From NCBI GenBank assembly GCA_910579575.1, contig CAJTUM010000013.1, forward strand, positions 1-54,048: 54,048 nt of DNA, in the 5' to 3' direction. Shown here piece after piece: positions 20,275 through 29,755 of the stretch. The notes below the pieces were generated by a model. It saw only the letters and a program-made list of their open reading frames with translations, was not told the origin of the DNA and made no database searches. The position numbers were made by a program, and so were the translations under genes. Numbering within the stretch: the stretch's first letter is position 1; each line of letters starts with the position of its first letter. This DNA is from an uncultured Eubacteriales bacterium (GTDB taxonomy: Bacteria; Bacillota; Clostridia; Oscillospirales; Butyricicoccaceae).

Positions 20275-20760
20275 ATGCCGGGAACCAGACAGCCTTTGGC
20301 CCTGTTGGAAGCCAAGGGGAAAAAACATTTGAGCAGGGCAGAGCGGGCACAGCGGCAGGCGGAGGAAGTGCGGCTGCCCAAGCCCGCCAAAATTCCGCCT
20401 CCCGCTTGGCTGCTGGAGCCGCTGAAAAAGCGATTCCGCAGTCTGTCTAAACAGCTGCTGGAGGCGGATATGGGGGTAGCCCAGCTGGACCAAGACACCA
20501 TTGCCCGGTATCTGATTGCTCAGGCTCAATATGAGGCGGCAGTGCAGCTGACCCAGCAGGCGTTGGAACAGCAGGATGAAAAGCTGGCGGCGGAATGGTC
20601 CGGGGTGCAGGACCGGTTTTTCAAACAGGCCAGAGCCTGCGCCAATGATATGGGCCTGACCCTGACCAGCCGCTGCCGCCTGATTGCGCCCCCTGCCGCC
20701 AAAGAGCCGGAAAATCCCTTTTTGCAGCTGTTGGCCGAAAAAGAAAGGCGGCAGGCTTAG
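20275..20760 (+). CDS. Terminase small subunit (P27 family)
   Basis: 161 aa from ATG 20275 (AAGGAGGGAAG upstream). After a basic N-terminus come PPAWLLEPLKKRFRSLSKQLLEADMGVAQLDQDTIARYLIAQAQYEAA and a C-terminal helix containing FFKQARACANDMGLTLTSRCRL. This match of the DxxxxxxYa..W.. type with SRCR near the end is typical of P27-type small terminases, which recognise the packaging site. Abuts terL. Confidence 0.88.
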   Translation: MPGTRQPLALLEAKGKKHLSRAERAQRQAEEVRLPKPAKIPPPAWLLEPLKKRFRSLSKQLLEADMGVAQLDQDTIARYLIAQAQYEAAVQLTQQALEQQDEKLAAEWSGVQDRFFKQARACANDMGLTLTSRCRLIAPPAAKEPENPFLQLLAEKERRQA

Positions 20761-22491
20761 ATGGCGGAACTATTGCAGCTGGCTGACGGCGTTTCCGTGC
20801 CCAAGCCAGAGGATGATGTGCAGCTGCGCTATTGCCCAGAAGCCGCTCAGGATGTGGTGGATTTTTTCTCCCTGCTTTGTCACGGTCAAAATGAATGGGC
20901 AGGCAAGCCTTTTGTACTGTTGCCCTGGCAATTGGAAGCCATCCGGCAGTTTTACGGCATTCAGGTTCAGGAGGAAGAGGGTTTTTGGGTGCGGTATCGT
21001 CGCTTCCTCTATGCTGAAACGCCCAAGAAAAACGGTAAAAGCGAGCTTGCCGCCGGACTGGGGCTATATCACTTGTTGGCCGATGGGGAGCGGATGCCCA
21101 ATGTTGGGATTTTTGCTGCGGATAAAAACAATGCGGATATCATCTACCAGGCGGCCAAATACATGGTGGAGCACAGCTGCCTGGGACAGCCCGCTCATCA
21201 GCCGGTAGCCTGGGCCAGAGACAGCCGCCGGGAGATCCACAGCCGCTTTGGCGGGACAATGAAGGTATATAGCGCTGATGCAGAGACTAAGCACGGTTAT
21301 TCCTTCAGCTGTATTATCGTGGATGAGCTGCACGCCCAGCCCAATCGGCGGCTCTGGGATGTACTGACCGCCGGTTCTGACGCAGCCCGGCGGCAACAGG
21401 CGGTTATCGTGCTGACCACTGCCGGCGATGACCCGGATCGGCAGGGAATAGGTTGGGAAATCCACGAAAAATGCCGCCGTCTGCTGGCTTGGCGTCAAGG
21501 CAGGCCGGAGCGGCAGCTGGATGAAGACGACCCTCAATGGCTGCCCATTTTGTACGGCATTTCGGTGCTGACCGGGGACGACCCGGAGAAGATCGCCCAG
21601 CTGGATATTTATGACGAACAGCTGTGGCAGCAGTGCAACCCCTCCTATGGGGCGACCATACGGCCCAGGCAGTTCCGGGCGGAGGCCAGAGCTGCCAGAC
21701 AGAGCGAGGCCTCTGAGCGCTTGTTCCGCTGGCTGCGATTGAACCAATGGATCGCTGTGAAGGCGGTGGGCTGGGCGCCGCTGACCCTGTATGACAAAAC
21801 CCAATGGGGGCCTTCTGCCAAGGCGGAGCGGCTGCAATGGCAAAAGCAGCTGGAGGGCAAGCGGTGCTATGGCGGCCTGGACCTTTCCACCACCACAGAT
21901 CTGACGGCGTTGACCCTGCTTTTTCCGCCCCAACCGGGGCTGGATACTTGGGTGGCGCTGTTCCAGGCTTGGCGTCCGCTGGATGGGGTAGCTCAGGCAG
22001 AGCAGCGGGATCATGCCCCCTGGCGGGATTGGCAGCGGGCCGGATTCCTGGAGCTTTGCCCAGGAGACATGATTGACTATGGCCAGGTAGAGCAGGCTAT
22101 CTGCCAAGCCGCCCAAGTTTACCAGCTGGAGCTGTTGGGGGTGGACCCCTATTTATCCCGAACCATTTCCCAGCGGCTGACGGAACAGGGCATTGCCGTC
22201 ATTGAGATTCCCCAGACCATGCTCAGTTTGTCTCCAGCCATGAAAGAGCTGGAGCGGCTGATGCGCGCCCATCAGATGTTGCACCTGCACAACACCTGCG
22301 CCCGGTACTGTCTGGGCAATGTACGCTGCGCTGTGGATGGCAACGAGAATATCAAGCCCATGAAAAACCGCAGCACAGGCCGGATTGACATTGCCGTGTC
22401 CTGGATTATCGCCATGGCCACGGCGATGACAGCCCAGGACCAGCCCGATGACTTGGCCAAAGCTATGACCAGGCCAGGCTGGAGCCTGTAA
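20761..22491 (+). CDS. terL: Terminase large subunit
   Basis: 576 aa. The N-terminal packaging ATPase has Walker A near 86-95 (ETPKKNGKSE) and Walker B at 184-190 (CIIVDEL, with the catalytic Glu). The C-terminal RNase-H-like nuclease begins YGGLDLSTTTDLTALTLL near 375 and ends with a GRIDIAVSWIIAMATAM segment near 555 with the last conserved Asp. It translocates and cuts DNA into proheads. HK97-like Terminase_1 type, of normal length. Confidence 0.96.
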   Translation: MAELLQLADGVSVPKPEDDVQLRYCPEAAQDVVDFFSLLCHGQNEWAGKPFVLLPWQLEAIRQFYGIQVQEEEGFWVRYRRFLYAETPKKNGKSELAAGLGLYHLLADGERMPNVGIFAADKNNADIIYQAAKYMVEHSCLGQPAHQPVAWARDSRREIHSRFGGTMKVYSADAETKHGYSFSCIIVDELHAQPNRRLWDVLTAGSDAARRQQAVIVLTTAGDDPDRQGIGWEIHEKCRRLLAWRQGRPERQLDEDDPQWLPILYGISVLTGDDPEKIAQLDIYDEQLWQQCNPSYGATIRPRQFRAEARAARQSEASERLFRWLRLNQWIAVKAVGWAPLTLYDKTQWGPSAKAERLQWQKQLEGKRCYGGLDLSTTTDLTALTLLFPPQPGLDTWVALFQAWRPLDGVAQAEQRDHAPWRDWQRAGFLELCPGDMIDYGQVEQAICQAAQVYQLELLGVDPYLSRTISQRLTEQGIAVIEIPQTMLSLSPAMKELERLMRAHQMLHLHNTCARYCLGNVRCAVDGNENIKPMKNRSTGRIDIAVSWIIAMATAMTAQDQPDDLAKAMTRPGWSL

Positions 22492-22607
22492 GTCGGCAGC
22501 GCCGACGGCCATAGAACAGACTTTAGACGGGTTAGCGGTGTGAGCGGCGGCGCCATCGGCTTTGGCAGGGATGTAAGGGGCAGAGTCCCTTGAAAGGAAG
22601 GAATCAG

Positions 22608-22778
22608 ATGAAACGAATTGTCAAAGGCAAAGAAGCGGAACTGACAATGTTTTTGGGCGGGATTTTGTTTTCTATTGGCTGCGGGATGATCTATCGCCCT
22701 GCTGGGCTGATTGCCGCCGGGCTGCTGACCATAGCCGCCGGAGTGCTGGCGGCGCTGGCCGGGGAGGGTGAATCATGA
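22608..22778 (+). CDS. Small membrane protein before portal
   Basis: 56 aa with two hydrophobic segments (ELTMFLGGILFSIGCGMIY; GLIAAGLLTIAAGVLAALAG). AAAGGAAGG lies upstream of ATG 22608. Its stop overlaps the portal start. Short membrane proteins at this place are found in related phages; role unknown. Confidence 0.6.
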   Translation: MKRIVKGKEAELTMFLGGILFSIGCGMIYRPAGLIAAGLLTIAAGVLAALAGEGES

Positions 22779-24028
22779 AGTTGGCCCAAGGACTGCGAAT
22801 GCTGACAGTCGGGCGGCGCAAAGCCGTCACGGCTGCAGGCCTGATTGCCGCCGGAATGCCTGGCGAGGGCGTCACATTTTCCACGGAAGAGGCTCGGAAA
22901 CTTTCCGCTGTGGACCGTTGTTTGGAAATCCTCAGCGATTCCATCGCCAAACTGCCTAACTATGTGATAGACAGCAAAAGCCGGCGGCGGCTGGCAGATC
23001 ACCCGGCTCTGTATGCCTTGAATGTGCGGCCCAACGAGGCCATGACCCCCAGCGTTCGCAAAAAGGCGCTGGAGCTTTCCCGGCTGGAAGGCGGCGCAGG
23101 ATATGATTGGATTATCCGGGACTCTGCCACTGGCAGGCTGCGGGAGCTGATTCCGCTGCCCTGGCGGCTGGTCGCTCCTTGGCGGGACCAGGCGGGCCGG
23201 ATGTGGTACACCGTCAGCCACCCTCTTACAGGCGAGCCGATGATTCTTCCCGGTCAGGATGTGTGCCATTACAAAGGCTCCAGCCTGGACGGTATCCGGG
23301 CTATTGGAGTGCTGGACCGGGCTTCAGAAGCCATTGCCGCCGCCAGAGCAGCCCAGCAATATGATTTAGCCTATTACCAGAACGGCGGCCAGCCCTCTGG
23401 CATTTTGAAAACCGACTCGGATTTGGGCGGTTATGCGACCGGCCCAGAGGGAAGCCCGCTGAAGCGAACAGACGGCAGCCTTGTCACCCGCAAGGACCAG
23501 CTGCGGGAGGAATGGGAGCGCGCCTATGCCGGACCCAAAAACAGCCATCGGGTGGCCATTTTGGATTTATCCCTGGACTATAAGCCGTTGGCAGCCAGCA
23601 ATCGGGATTCTCAGTTCGTGGAGAATAAAGAGCTTTCCGTCAAGGATATTTGCCGCTATTTTGGGGTGCCGCTGCACTTCCTGGGGGAGGGTAAGATGGC
23701 CTATAACTCCAATGAGCAAGGGGCCATTGAATATGTGGTGCGTACTTTACATCCTATTGTAAGCCAATATGAAGAAGAGCAAAGCTATAAACTGCTCACC
23801 GATGAGGAACTGGCCGCCGGGCTGGAAATACGGATCAACCTGATGGCCGAGTTGAAAGGGGACGCCGCCAGCCGGGCGGTGTGGTACCAGACCATGCGCC
23901 AGGAAGGGGTATTTTCGATCAACGATATTCGGGCGCTGGAGGATATGCCAGATATTCCGGGCGGCGACGCCCATTATGTGCCGCTGAATTTTGCCCCGCT
24001 GACAGGGGATGAAAAAGGAGGAGATTGA
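22775..24028 (+). CDS. Portal protein (HK97 family)
   Basis: 417 aa. RCLEILSDSIAKLPNYVID near residue 47, GYDWIIRD, a PLPWRLVAPWRD strand, KGSSLDGIRAIGVLDRA, and a C-terminal SVKDICRYFGVPLHFLGEGKMAYNSNEQGAIEYV are the standard HK97-type portal signatures. Twelve copies form the DNA channel at the capsid vertex. Overlaps the protease gene by 20 bp. Confidence 0.95.
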   Translation: MKLAQGLRMLTVGRRKAVTAAGLIAAGMPGEGVTFSTEEARKLSAVDRCLEILSDSIAKLPNYVIDSKSRRRLADHPALYALNVRPNEAMTPSVRKKALELSRLEGGAGYDWIIRDSATGRLRELIPLPWRLVAPWRDQAGRMWYTVSHPLTGEPMILPGQDVCHYKGSSLDGIRAIGVLDRASEAIAAARAAQQYDLAYYQNGGQPSGILKTDSDLGGYATGPEGSPLKRTDGSLVTRKDQLREEWERAYAGPKNSHRVAILDLSLDYKPLAASNRDSQFVENKELSVKDICRYFGVPLHFLGEGKMAYNSNEQGAIEYVVRTLHPIVSQYEEEQSYKLLTDEELAAGLEIRINLMAELKGDAASRAVWYQTMRQEGVFSINDIRALEDMPDIPGGDAHYVPLNFAPLTGDEKGGD

Positions 24029-24722
24029 AACGGACAGGATTTTGAAAGCCGCCTTGGTGCAAAAGGGCCTGTTAGACGAACAGGAGTTGGCGCTGATCAA
24101 CCGGCAGGTGCTGAAACCGCTGGAGGCAGAGCAGGTGTTCACCTTTCGGTTGGCCGCCTGCGATGACCAGCCGGATCGGGATGGAGAGCGATTTACCGCC
24201 CAGACCCTGGAGCAGCTGGCCCCCCTGTTTGTGGGCAAGCTGGTGCTGCGGGACCATAATTGGAGCGCTGGCGCTCAGACAGCGCGGGTATATGCCGCCC
24301 AAGTGGAGCAGCTGCCAGACCGATTGGCGTTGGTGCTGCGCTGTTATATGCCCAGGCTGCCGGAAACTGCCGGGGTGATTGCCGCTATGGAGGCGGGCAT
24401 TTTGCGGGAATGCAGCGTCGGCGTGGCGGTGCGGCAGGCGGTGTGCTCCATCTGCGGAGCTGATCAGCTGCAAACCGGTTGCCCCCATTTTCCGGGCAGG
24501 CAATATGAGGGCCAAACCTGCGTGATGGAGCTGGAGGGCGGCGCAGATGCCTACGAGGTCAGCCTGGTGGCAGTGCCTGCCCAGCAGCAAGCCGGCATAG
24601 TGAAAAGCAAACGATATGGGGGCAAGGTCCAGCAGGATGATTGGCTCCGCCAGGGGGCGCTTCGATTGGAACAGGCCAGAATGTGCAATCTGGATACGAA
24701 AAATACGATGGAGAGGCGTTAG
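24009..24722 (+). CDS. Prohead maturation protease (S78-like)
   Basis: 237 aa. FTFRLAACDDQPDRDGERFTAQTL opens the fold; LVLRDHNWS supplies the catalytic His (near residue 80) and AYEVSLVAVPAQQQAG the serine (near 184), with an acidic partner expected between them. It also carries an unusual insert with four cysteines (CSICGADQLQTGCPHFPG...C), probably a zinc loop. It cleaves the capsid scaffold during maturation. Confidence 0.88.
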   Translation: MKKEEIETDRILKAALVQKGLLDEQELALINRQVLKPLEAEQVFTFRLAACDDQPDRDGERFTAQTLEQLAPLFVGKLVLRDHNWSAGAQTARVYAAQVEQLPDRLALVLRCYMPRLPETAGVIAAMEAGILRECSVGVAVRQAVCSICGADQLQTGCPHFPGRQYEGQTCVMELEGGADAYEVSLVAVPAQQQAGIVKSKRYGGKVQQDDWLRQGALRLEQARMCNLDTKNTMERR

Positions 24723-24723
24723 T

Positions 24724-25950
24724 ATGAGACGAAAATTGACAGAGTTGATGCAACAGCGGGCGATAGTACTGGAAGCGGCGGAAGCTGCCCTGTCCGCCCA
24801 GGACCAGCAGCGCTTTGACAGCGAGATGGAAAAAGTGGGCAACATGAACCGAGAGATTGACTCGGTAAAACAGCTGATTGCCCAGCAGGACAAGCAATTT
24901 CTGAGTAAAACGCCGGATTTGGCAGAAGAGCGGGACAAGGCGGAGCAGCGAGGGGCAGACCTGAAAAAGGGGTTGGCAGTGCAGCTGTCGCCCAGAGAGG
25001 CGCTGCGGGACCTGGCCAAGGCCCAGACCTTGGCCCAAGGGCAGATTGTCCAGCCCACCGGCGGCGGGCAAGTGATACGGGATGCCCTGGGCGCCCGGCC
25101 CAGCTCTATTGTGGATCAGGTGTATGTGCAGGATTTGACCGGCATGGGCAGTTTTTTGGAGCCCTATGTGATCAGTCAGACCGAAGCCTCCGCCGGGGCG
25201 GTAAAAACCAACGCCGGCAAGGCCCGGCCGGAATCCACAGACCCGGTTTTCGGCATGGCGAAAATCAGCCCCTATGAAATCAGCGTCACCAATTATGTAG
25301 ACCGGAATATCAGCCGCTTGTCTCCGGCCAATTACTATGCCAAGGTGTATTCCATGGCCATGGGCGCCTTGCGGCGCAAGCTGGCCCAGCTGATTGTGTC
25401 CGGCGACGGCCAGGCCAGCCCGGATTTTTATGGTATCAAAACCGCCAAAAACACCGCCGGGGCCGATATCTTTGCCACTTTGGAAGTGGACAAGATAGAC
25501 GAAACCCTGCTGGACAGCTTGTTTTTCGCTTATGGCGGCGACAGCGAAACCGGCGGCGGGGCCAGGCTCTACCTGAACAAGGCGGATTTGGCGGCGCTGG
25601 GCAAGCTGCGCAATGGGGATAAGCAGCGGGTATTCAAAATCCGCCCAGAAGCGGACAATCCCAACTGCGGCATGATTGAGGATGGAGGCGCCATGATTCC
25701 TTATACCATTGTGCCTTCCTTGACCGCCCTTTCCGCTGGAGGCCAGGGTCAAACCATGGTCTATGGCGACCCAATGCACTATGAGCTTGGCCTGTTTGGC
25801 GATTATACCATTCGGGTAGATGAAAGTATCAAGGGCGTGGAGCGGATGTACACCATCCTGGGAGATTGCATGGCCGGAGGAAACCTGATTGTGGACAAAG
25901 GGTTTGTGGTGGCCACAACCCTAACGCATAACGATGGCGCTGACGGATAA
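24724..25950 (+). CDS. Major capsid protein (HK97 fold)
   Basis: 408 aa from ATG 24724. Residues 1-100 form a helical delta/scaffold region (LTELMQQRAIVLEAAEAALSAQDQQRFDSEMEKV). The coat part starts near GGQVIRDALGARPSSIVDQVYVQDLTG. Later segments NRDNISRLSP-like and YTILGDCMAGGNLIVDKGFVV fit the E-loop/P-domain arrangement. Preceded by the protease, in the classical order. Confidence 0.88.
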   Translation: MRRKLTELMQQRAIVLEAAEAALSAQDQQRFDSEMEKVGNMNREIDSVKQLIAQQDKQFLSKTPDLAEERDKAEQRGADLKKGLAVQLSPREALRDLAKAQTLAQGQIVQPTGGGQVIRDALGARPSSIVDQVYVQDLTGMGSFLEPYVISQTEASAGAVKTNAGKARPESTDPVFGMAKISPYEISVTNYVDRNISRLSPANYYAKVYSMAMGALRRKLAQLIVSGDGQASPDFYGIKTAKNTAGADIFATLEVDKIDETLLDSLFFAYGGDSETGGGARLYLNKADLAALGKLRNGDKQRVFKIRPEADNPNCGMIEDGGAMIPYTIVPSLTALSAGGQGQTMVYGDPMHYELGLFGDYTIRVDESIKGVERMYTILGDCMAGGNLIVDKGFVVATTLTHNDGADG

Positions 25951-26242
25951 ACAGCGTGCGGCGCTGCTGGCTTATTGCCGCCTGGATGACCCGGAGCCAG
26001 AGCAGCTGGCTTTGCTGGAAAATCTCTGCCAGGCGGCCCAGGCTTATCTGGACCAAGCGGGTATCCGGCAGCCGCCAGAGGATTCCCCCCGCCGGGCGCA
26101 ATACGAGCTGTGCCTCTGGGCGCTGACCCTGGATGCCTATGACCAGCGAGGCAGCCAGCAGGACCAACCTCTCAAGCCCAACCCGGCCCTCCGATACAAT
26201 ATCAATCAGCTGAAACTGACAGAGGGGGAGCCGATATTGTGA
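25934..26242 (+). CDS. Head-tail connector (gp6-like)
   Basis: 102 aa, helical: DPEPEQLALLENLCQAAQAYLDQAG, ELCLWALTLDAYDQRG, and a short C-terminal NPALRYNINQLKL. It matches the HK97 gp6 / SPP1 gp15 type adaptor in size, helix pattern and position. Overlaps the capsid gene end. Confidence 0.82.
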   Translation: MALTDKQRAALLAYCRLDDPEPEQLALLENLCQAAQAYLDQAGIRQPPEDSPRRAQYELCLWALTLDAYDQRGSQQDQPLKPNPALRYNINQLKLTEGEPIL

Positions 26243-26826
26243 ATGCGGGAAAACTGGATCAGCGAATAGAGCTGCTTACGCTGGAACAACAGGAAACCCG
26301 GTATCAATGGCGTCTCCAGACCAGGCTGTGGGCTTGGGCAGAGCAAAAAGAGGGGCGCAATATTTTTTCCCAACAAGGCAAAGCCGCCCCGCGGGTGGAA
26401 TTTGTCCTGCGCCGGAGAAAGCTCACCCTGCGCCAAGCTTTGCGCTGGCGAGGGCAGCATTGCTTTTTAACGGATATCCGCCCAGAGGGCAGCCAGCATT
26501 TGCGGGTGGGGGCGGCGCTGACGCCTGTCGTTCAATGCTTTTATCTGAAAAAGGCACAGCTGCCAGATGAAAACAATGTGCTGCGGCAACAGCGCCAACA
26601 GCAGATGGAATTTCCTGCTTGCCTGGCGGAAAAATACACTGGTTATCAGGCGGATTTGCCGGATACCAGAGCAAACGCCTCTTTGATACTGGCGACCCCC
26701 AAGGCGATTTTGCTAGAGACAGGCCGCTCTGTGGAACTGCTGGGCAAGCTGTGGCGCGTTACCGCCTGTCACACTCTGGCGGATTTCCAGAACGAATATC
26801 AGATACAAAGGGAGTTTAACCCATAA
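26239..26826 (+). CDS. Head closure protein (gp16-like) with extended C-terminus
   Basis: 195 aa from GTG 26239. The N-terminal ~100 residues (GKLDQRIELLTLEQQETRYQWRLQTRLWAWAEQKEG...) match phage head-tail stoppers. The usual protein is about 110 aa, so residues 110-195 (EFPACLAEKYTGYQADLPDTRA...) are an additional domain of unknown role. Confidence 0.78.
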   Translation: MNAGKLDQRIELLTLEQQETRYQWRLQTRLWAWAEQKEGRNIFSQQGKAAPRVEFVLRRRKLTLRQALRWRGQHCFLTDIRPEGSQHLRVGAALTPVVQCFYLKKAQLPDENNVLRQQRQQQMEFPACLAEKYTGYQADLPDTRANASLILATPKAILLETGRSVELLGKLWRVTACHTLADFQNEYQIQREFNP

Positions 26827-26827
26827 T

Positions 26828-27271
26828 ATGAGCAATATTGACAAAAAAGGGTTGGCTCAGGCCATAGCCAGGTTGGATAAGCTGACCGCAGCTCTGCCCG
26901 GTCAACGCCGGGAGGCAGTGCAGCGGCTGGGAAATCTGGCGGAAGGGGCAGTGCTTAGCAGTATCCGGGCCAGAGTGCGGGACAGCCGGGGCAAGGTGCA
27001 AAGCTGGCAGCAAAAGCGCCTAGGTTCCGGCGGCGGTTATGCGGCAGTCAGTCCGGCCCGGAGAAGCGCCCCGCCCCACTATCCGGCCACAGGCCCAGAC
27101 AGTCCGGGAGCGGTGACCAATTACCTGGAGCATGGCTGGCTGCATCGGTCTGGCCGTCGAGCGGCGCCCCGCAGAATGTACTGGCAGGCGGAAGCTCAGC
27201 TGACCCATCGGGCAGAAAACGAGGCTCAGCGGCTGGCTCAGCGCATTGTTCGAGGGCTGAAGGATGATTGA
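26828..27271 (+). CDS. Tail completion protein (HK97 gp10-like)
   Basis: 147 aa: GLAQAIARLDKLTAALPGQRREAVQRLGNLAEGAVLSSIRARVRD, then a Gly/Ser/Arg-rich loop with YLEHGWLHRSGRRAAPRRMYW, typical of HK97 gp10-type proteins that finish the neck or tail. Confidence 0.82.
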   Translation: MSNIDKKGLAQAIARLDKLTAALPGQRREAVQRLGNLAEGAVLSSIRARVRDSRGKVQSWQQKRLGSGGGYAAVSPARRSAPPHYPATGPDSPGAVTNYLEHGWLHRSGRRAAPRRMYWQAEAQLTHRAENEAQRLAQRIVRGLKDD

Positions 27272-27725
27272 GCAATATCAAATCTTGCAGGCAATTCAAT
27301 CCATGGCGCATAGCCGCTTCCCCCAGATCCCCATTTTGGAGGATTTGACCACAGCGGATTTTCCACGGCCCAGCTTTTATTTGGACCCGGAGCCGCTAAC
27401 GCTGGAGGATGCCGGACGGCGCTTGATCCGTGTGCGATGGGCCATTGGGCTGATTTATTTTCCGCCGGTGGATGAGGAGAGTCAGGACGCCGCTATGGAG
27501 CAGCTGCTGACAGGCAGCCAGGCCATGCTGGCGCTGTTTGCACAGGGCTATCTGACGGTGGGGAACCGGGCGCTGCATCTGACCGCCTCCGCCGGCAAGC
27601 CGGATAGGGACGCGGCCGCTGTGATTTTGCAGCTGGATTACCTGGACCAGCGCCCGGAAACAGAACAGGCCGCTGCATGGATGGAGCAGATCCATCTGAC
27701 GGCGGAACCGAAAACGGAGGGATAA
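27264..27725 (+). CDS. Tail terminator-like protein
   Basis: 153 aa: QYQILQAIQSMAHSRFPQIPILEDLTTADFPRPSFYL...RLIRVRWAIGLIYFPP. Size, fold pattern and place before the sheath gene agree with tail terminator proteins of Clostridia myophages. Overlaps the previous gene by 8 bp. Confidence 0.75.
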   Translation: MIEQYQILQAIQSMAHSRFPQIPILEDLTTADFPRPSFYLDPEPLTLEDAGRRLIRVRWAIGLIYFPPVDEESQDAAMEQLLTGSQAMLALFAQGYLTVGNRALHLTASAGKPDRDAAAVILQLDYLDQRPETEQAAAWMEQIHLTAEPKTEG

Positions 27726-27729
27726 CAAC

Positions 27730-28797
27730 ATGGGATTGCCCAGTATTAACATTACATTTCGCACGGCGGCAGCTCAGACGATTGCCCGAGGGGCCAGAGG
27801 AGCCGTGGGGCTGATACTGCGGGACAGCGCCGACCTTGGCGACCTGAGCGGCTTTGAGCTGACCGACGAACAGCAGATTCCTGCTGCCTTAGGCGTCGAC
27901 AACAAACGGCAGATTCAAAACGCCTTGATTGGCTATGTGAACCGGCCCCGGAAGGTGCTGACCTATGTGCTGGAGGAAGAGCAGCCGCTGGATGTGGCGC
28001 TGGCTTGGTTTAATCTGCATATGCCGGATTATCTGGTTGGTCCGCCAGACTGCGCCCAGAGCGAGGCTCAGAGCATTGCGGCCTGGGTGAAGGCCCGCCG
28101 TCTGGAAAATAAGACGCCAAAGGCGGTGCTGCCCAACTTAGCGGCGGACAATGAGGCGATTATTAACTTTATCACAGAGGATATCCAGGTGGGAGACCAG
28201 GTTTATACCGCCGCCCAGTATTGCGGGCGCATTGCCGGTCTGATTGCCGGCACGCCGCTGACCATTGCCTGCACTTTTGCGCCGCTGAGCGAGGTGGAGG
28301 ATGTGGCCCGGATGACCCCGGAGCAGATGGACAAAGCGGCGGATGAGGGCAAGTTTTTCTTATTCCACGATGGGCAAAAGGTCAAATGCGGCCGAGGCGT
28401 CAATAGCCTGACGACCACTGTCCAGGGCAAGGGGGCGGCTTTTCAGAAAATCAAAATTCTGGATGCCATTGACCAGATTCAATCCGACTTGCGCCTTTCC
28501 ATCCAAGACGGCTATATCGGCAAATATGCCAACAGCTATGACAACAAGTGCCTGCTGATTGCCGCCGTCAAGGGCTATCTGGAATCCCTGGAGCTGGAAG
28601 GAGTCCTAAAAGAAGGTTCTGTGGTGGGAATCGACCTGGCCAAACAGCGCAATTATTTGAATTCCCAGGGCATGGATACCGAGTCCATGGACGATTTGTC
28701 CATCAAAAAGGCGGACACTGGTTCTCATGTGTTCCTCAAGGCAAGCGTCAAAATTCTGGACGCCATTGAGGATATTGACCTGGATATCAGCATTTAG
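27730..28797 (+). CDS. xkdK: Tail sheath protein (XkdK-like)
   Basis: 355 aa. GLPSINITFRTAAAQTIARGARGAVGLILRD at the N-terminus, YVEEQPLDVALAWF-like middle, and YIGKYANSYDNKCLLIAAVKGYL ... GSHVFLKASVKILDAIEDIDLDI at the C-terminus match PBSX XkdK sheath proteins. This shows a contractile tail. Shorter than XkdK (which is well over 400 aa), so the outer domain is reduced. Confidence 0.93.
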   Translation: MGLPSINITFRTAAAQTIARGARGAVGLILRDSADLGDLSGFELTDEQQIPAALGVDNKRQIQNALIGYVNRPRKVLTYVLEEEQPLDVALAWFNLHMPDYLVGPPDCAQSEAQSIAAWVKARRLENKTPKAVLPNLAADNEAIINFITEDIQVGDQVYTAAQYCGRIAGLIAGTPLTIACTFAPLSEVEDVARMTPEQMDKAADEGKFFLFHDGQKVKCGRGVNSLTTTVQGKGAAFQKIKILDAIDQIQSDLRLSIQDGYIGKYANSYDNKCLLIAAVKGYLESLELEGVLKEGSVVGIDLAKQRNYLNSQGMDTESMDDLSIKKADTGSHVFLKASVKILDAIEDIDLDISI

Positions 28798-28809
28798 AGA
28801 GGCGATAGT

Positions 28810-29241
28810 ATGAGCTTTACTGCAAACAGAGTGATTTCTGGCACTTGGGGGGAGATTTGGTTGGACGGCGAGTTGGCGGCGGAGGTCTACAAATGCCAGG
28901 CCAAGGCGTCTTTTACCAAAGATGATATCCGCATTTGCGGCCAGATGGCGGTGGACAGCAAGATCACCGGCATTAAACATACCGGTTCCTTGGGGATGCA
29001 CAAAGTAAATACCCGTATGGCCGGGCTGATCGGCCGGCAGATACGCCAGGGCCACGACCCCCGGTTTACTGTTATCAGCAAGCTGGACGACCCGGATTCC
29101 TTTGGGGCCGAGCGTGTAGTGCTGAAAAATGTGTCCTTCGACGACCTGACCTTGGCAGACTGGGAAGCCGGGACGGCGGGCAAAATCGAAGCGCCCTTCA
29201 CCTTCACCGATTATGAATTTTTAGACCAGATTGGAGCCTGA
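28810..29241 (+). CDS. xkdM: Tail tube protein (XkdM-like)
   Basis: 143 aa: NRVISGTWGEIWLDGELAAEVYKCQAKASFTKDDI, then KHTGSLGMHKVNTRM and ERVVLKNVSFDDLTLADWEAG. Standard XkdM tube protein, of normal length. Follows the sheath gene. Confidence 0.95.
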   Translation: MSFTANRVISGTWGEIWLDGELAAEVYKCQAKASFTKDDIRICGQMAVDSKITGIKHTGSLGMHKVNTRMAGLIGRQIRQGHDPRFTVISKLDDPDSFGAERVVLKNVSFDDLTLADWEAGTAGKIEAPFTFTDYEFLDQIGA

Positions 29242-29243
29242 AG

Positions 29244-29755
29244 ATGAGCCAAGACAATACCATGGATTTGCTGCTGGCAATGGAGCTGCCACAGCCTCAA
29301 CAGCAGCAGTATAAAATCAAACGGCTGAGCGCCCTTTGCGGTCAGGATGTGGTTTTCACCCTGGGTCAGCTGACCTATAACCGAGTGGAGCAGCTGCGGC
29401 AGATGGAACATGAAAGCGATATCCATATTGTGTTGGCCGGCGTCGTCAAGCCGGATCTGCGTTCCCCGGAGCTGATGAGCAAATACCAGGCGGCCACTCC
29501 GGCGGAGCTGGTGAAAAAGCTGCTGCTGCCTGGGGAGATCGAGGACCTGAAGCGGGCCATTGAACGCCTGTGCGGCTACCGGCAGCTGACCATTGAGCAG
29601 ATTAAAAAAAACTGACCCGGCAGCCGGATTGGGCGCTGCTCTTTTACCTGTTCCGGCGGAAAAATATCCTGCCAGGGCAATTTTACCGCATGACCCCCGG
29701 CGAACGGCTGATTTTGGCCGCTTTGGCCGAGGCGGAAATCGAGGCAGAAAAATAA
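29244..29755 (+). CDS. xkdN: Tail assembly chaperone (XkdN-like) with -1 programmed frameshift
   Basis: The zero frame gives 123 aa (ends TGA 29613-29615): MELPQPQQQQYKIKRLSALCGQDVVFTLGQLTY... as XkdN. Just before the stop lies the heptamer A AAA AAC (29606-29612). A -1 shift continues for 47 codons to TAA at 29753-29755, adding LTRQPDWALLFYLFRRKNILPGQFYRMTPGERLILAALAE. This is the gpG/gpGT arrangement of lambda: the extended form binds the tape measure. No obvious strong stimulatory hairpin follows. The short ORF starting in another frame at 29593 is a shadow. Confidence 0.88.

Noticed and set aside
19082..20350. 422-aa minus-strand ORF
   Set aside because: Crosses the early terminator and opposes HNH and the HUH Rep gene; composition typical of a GC shadow.
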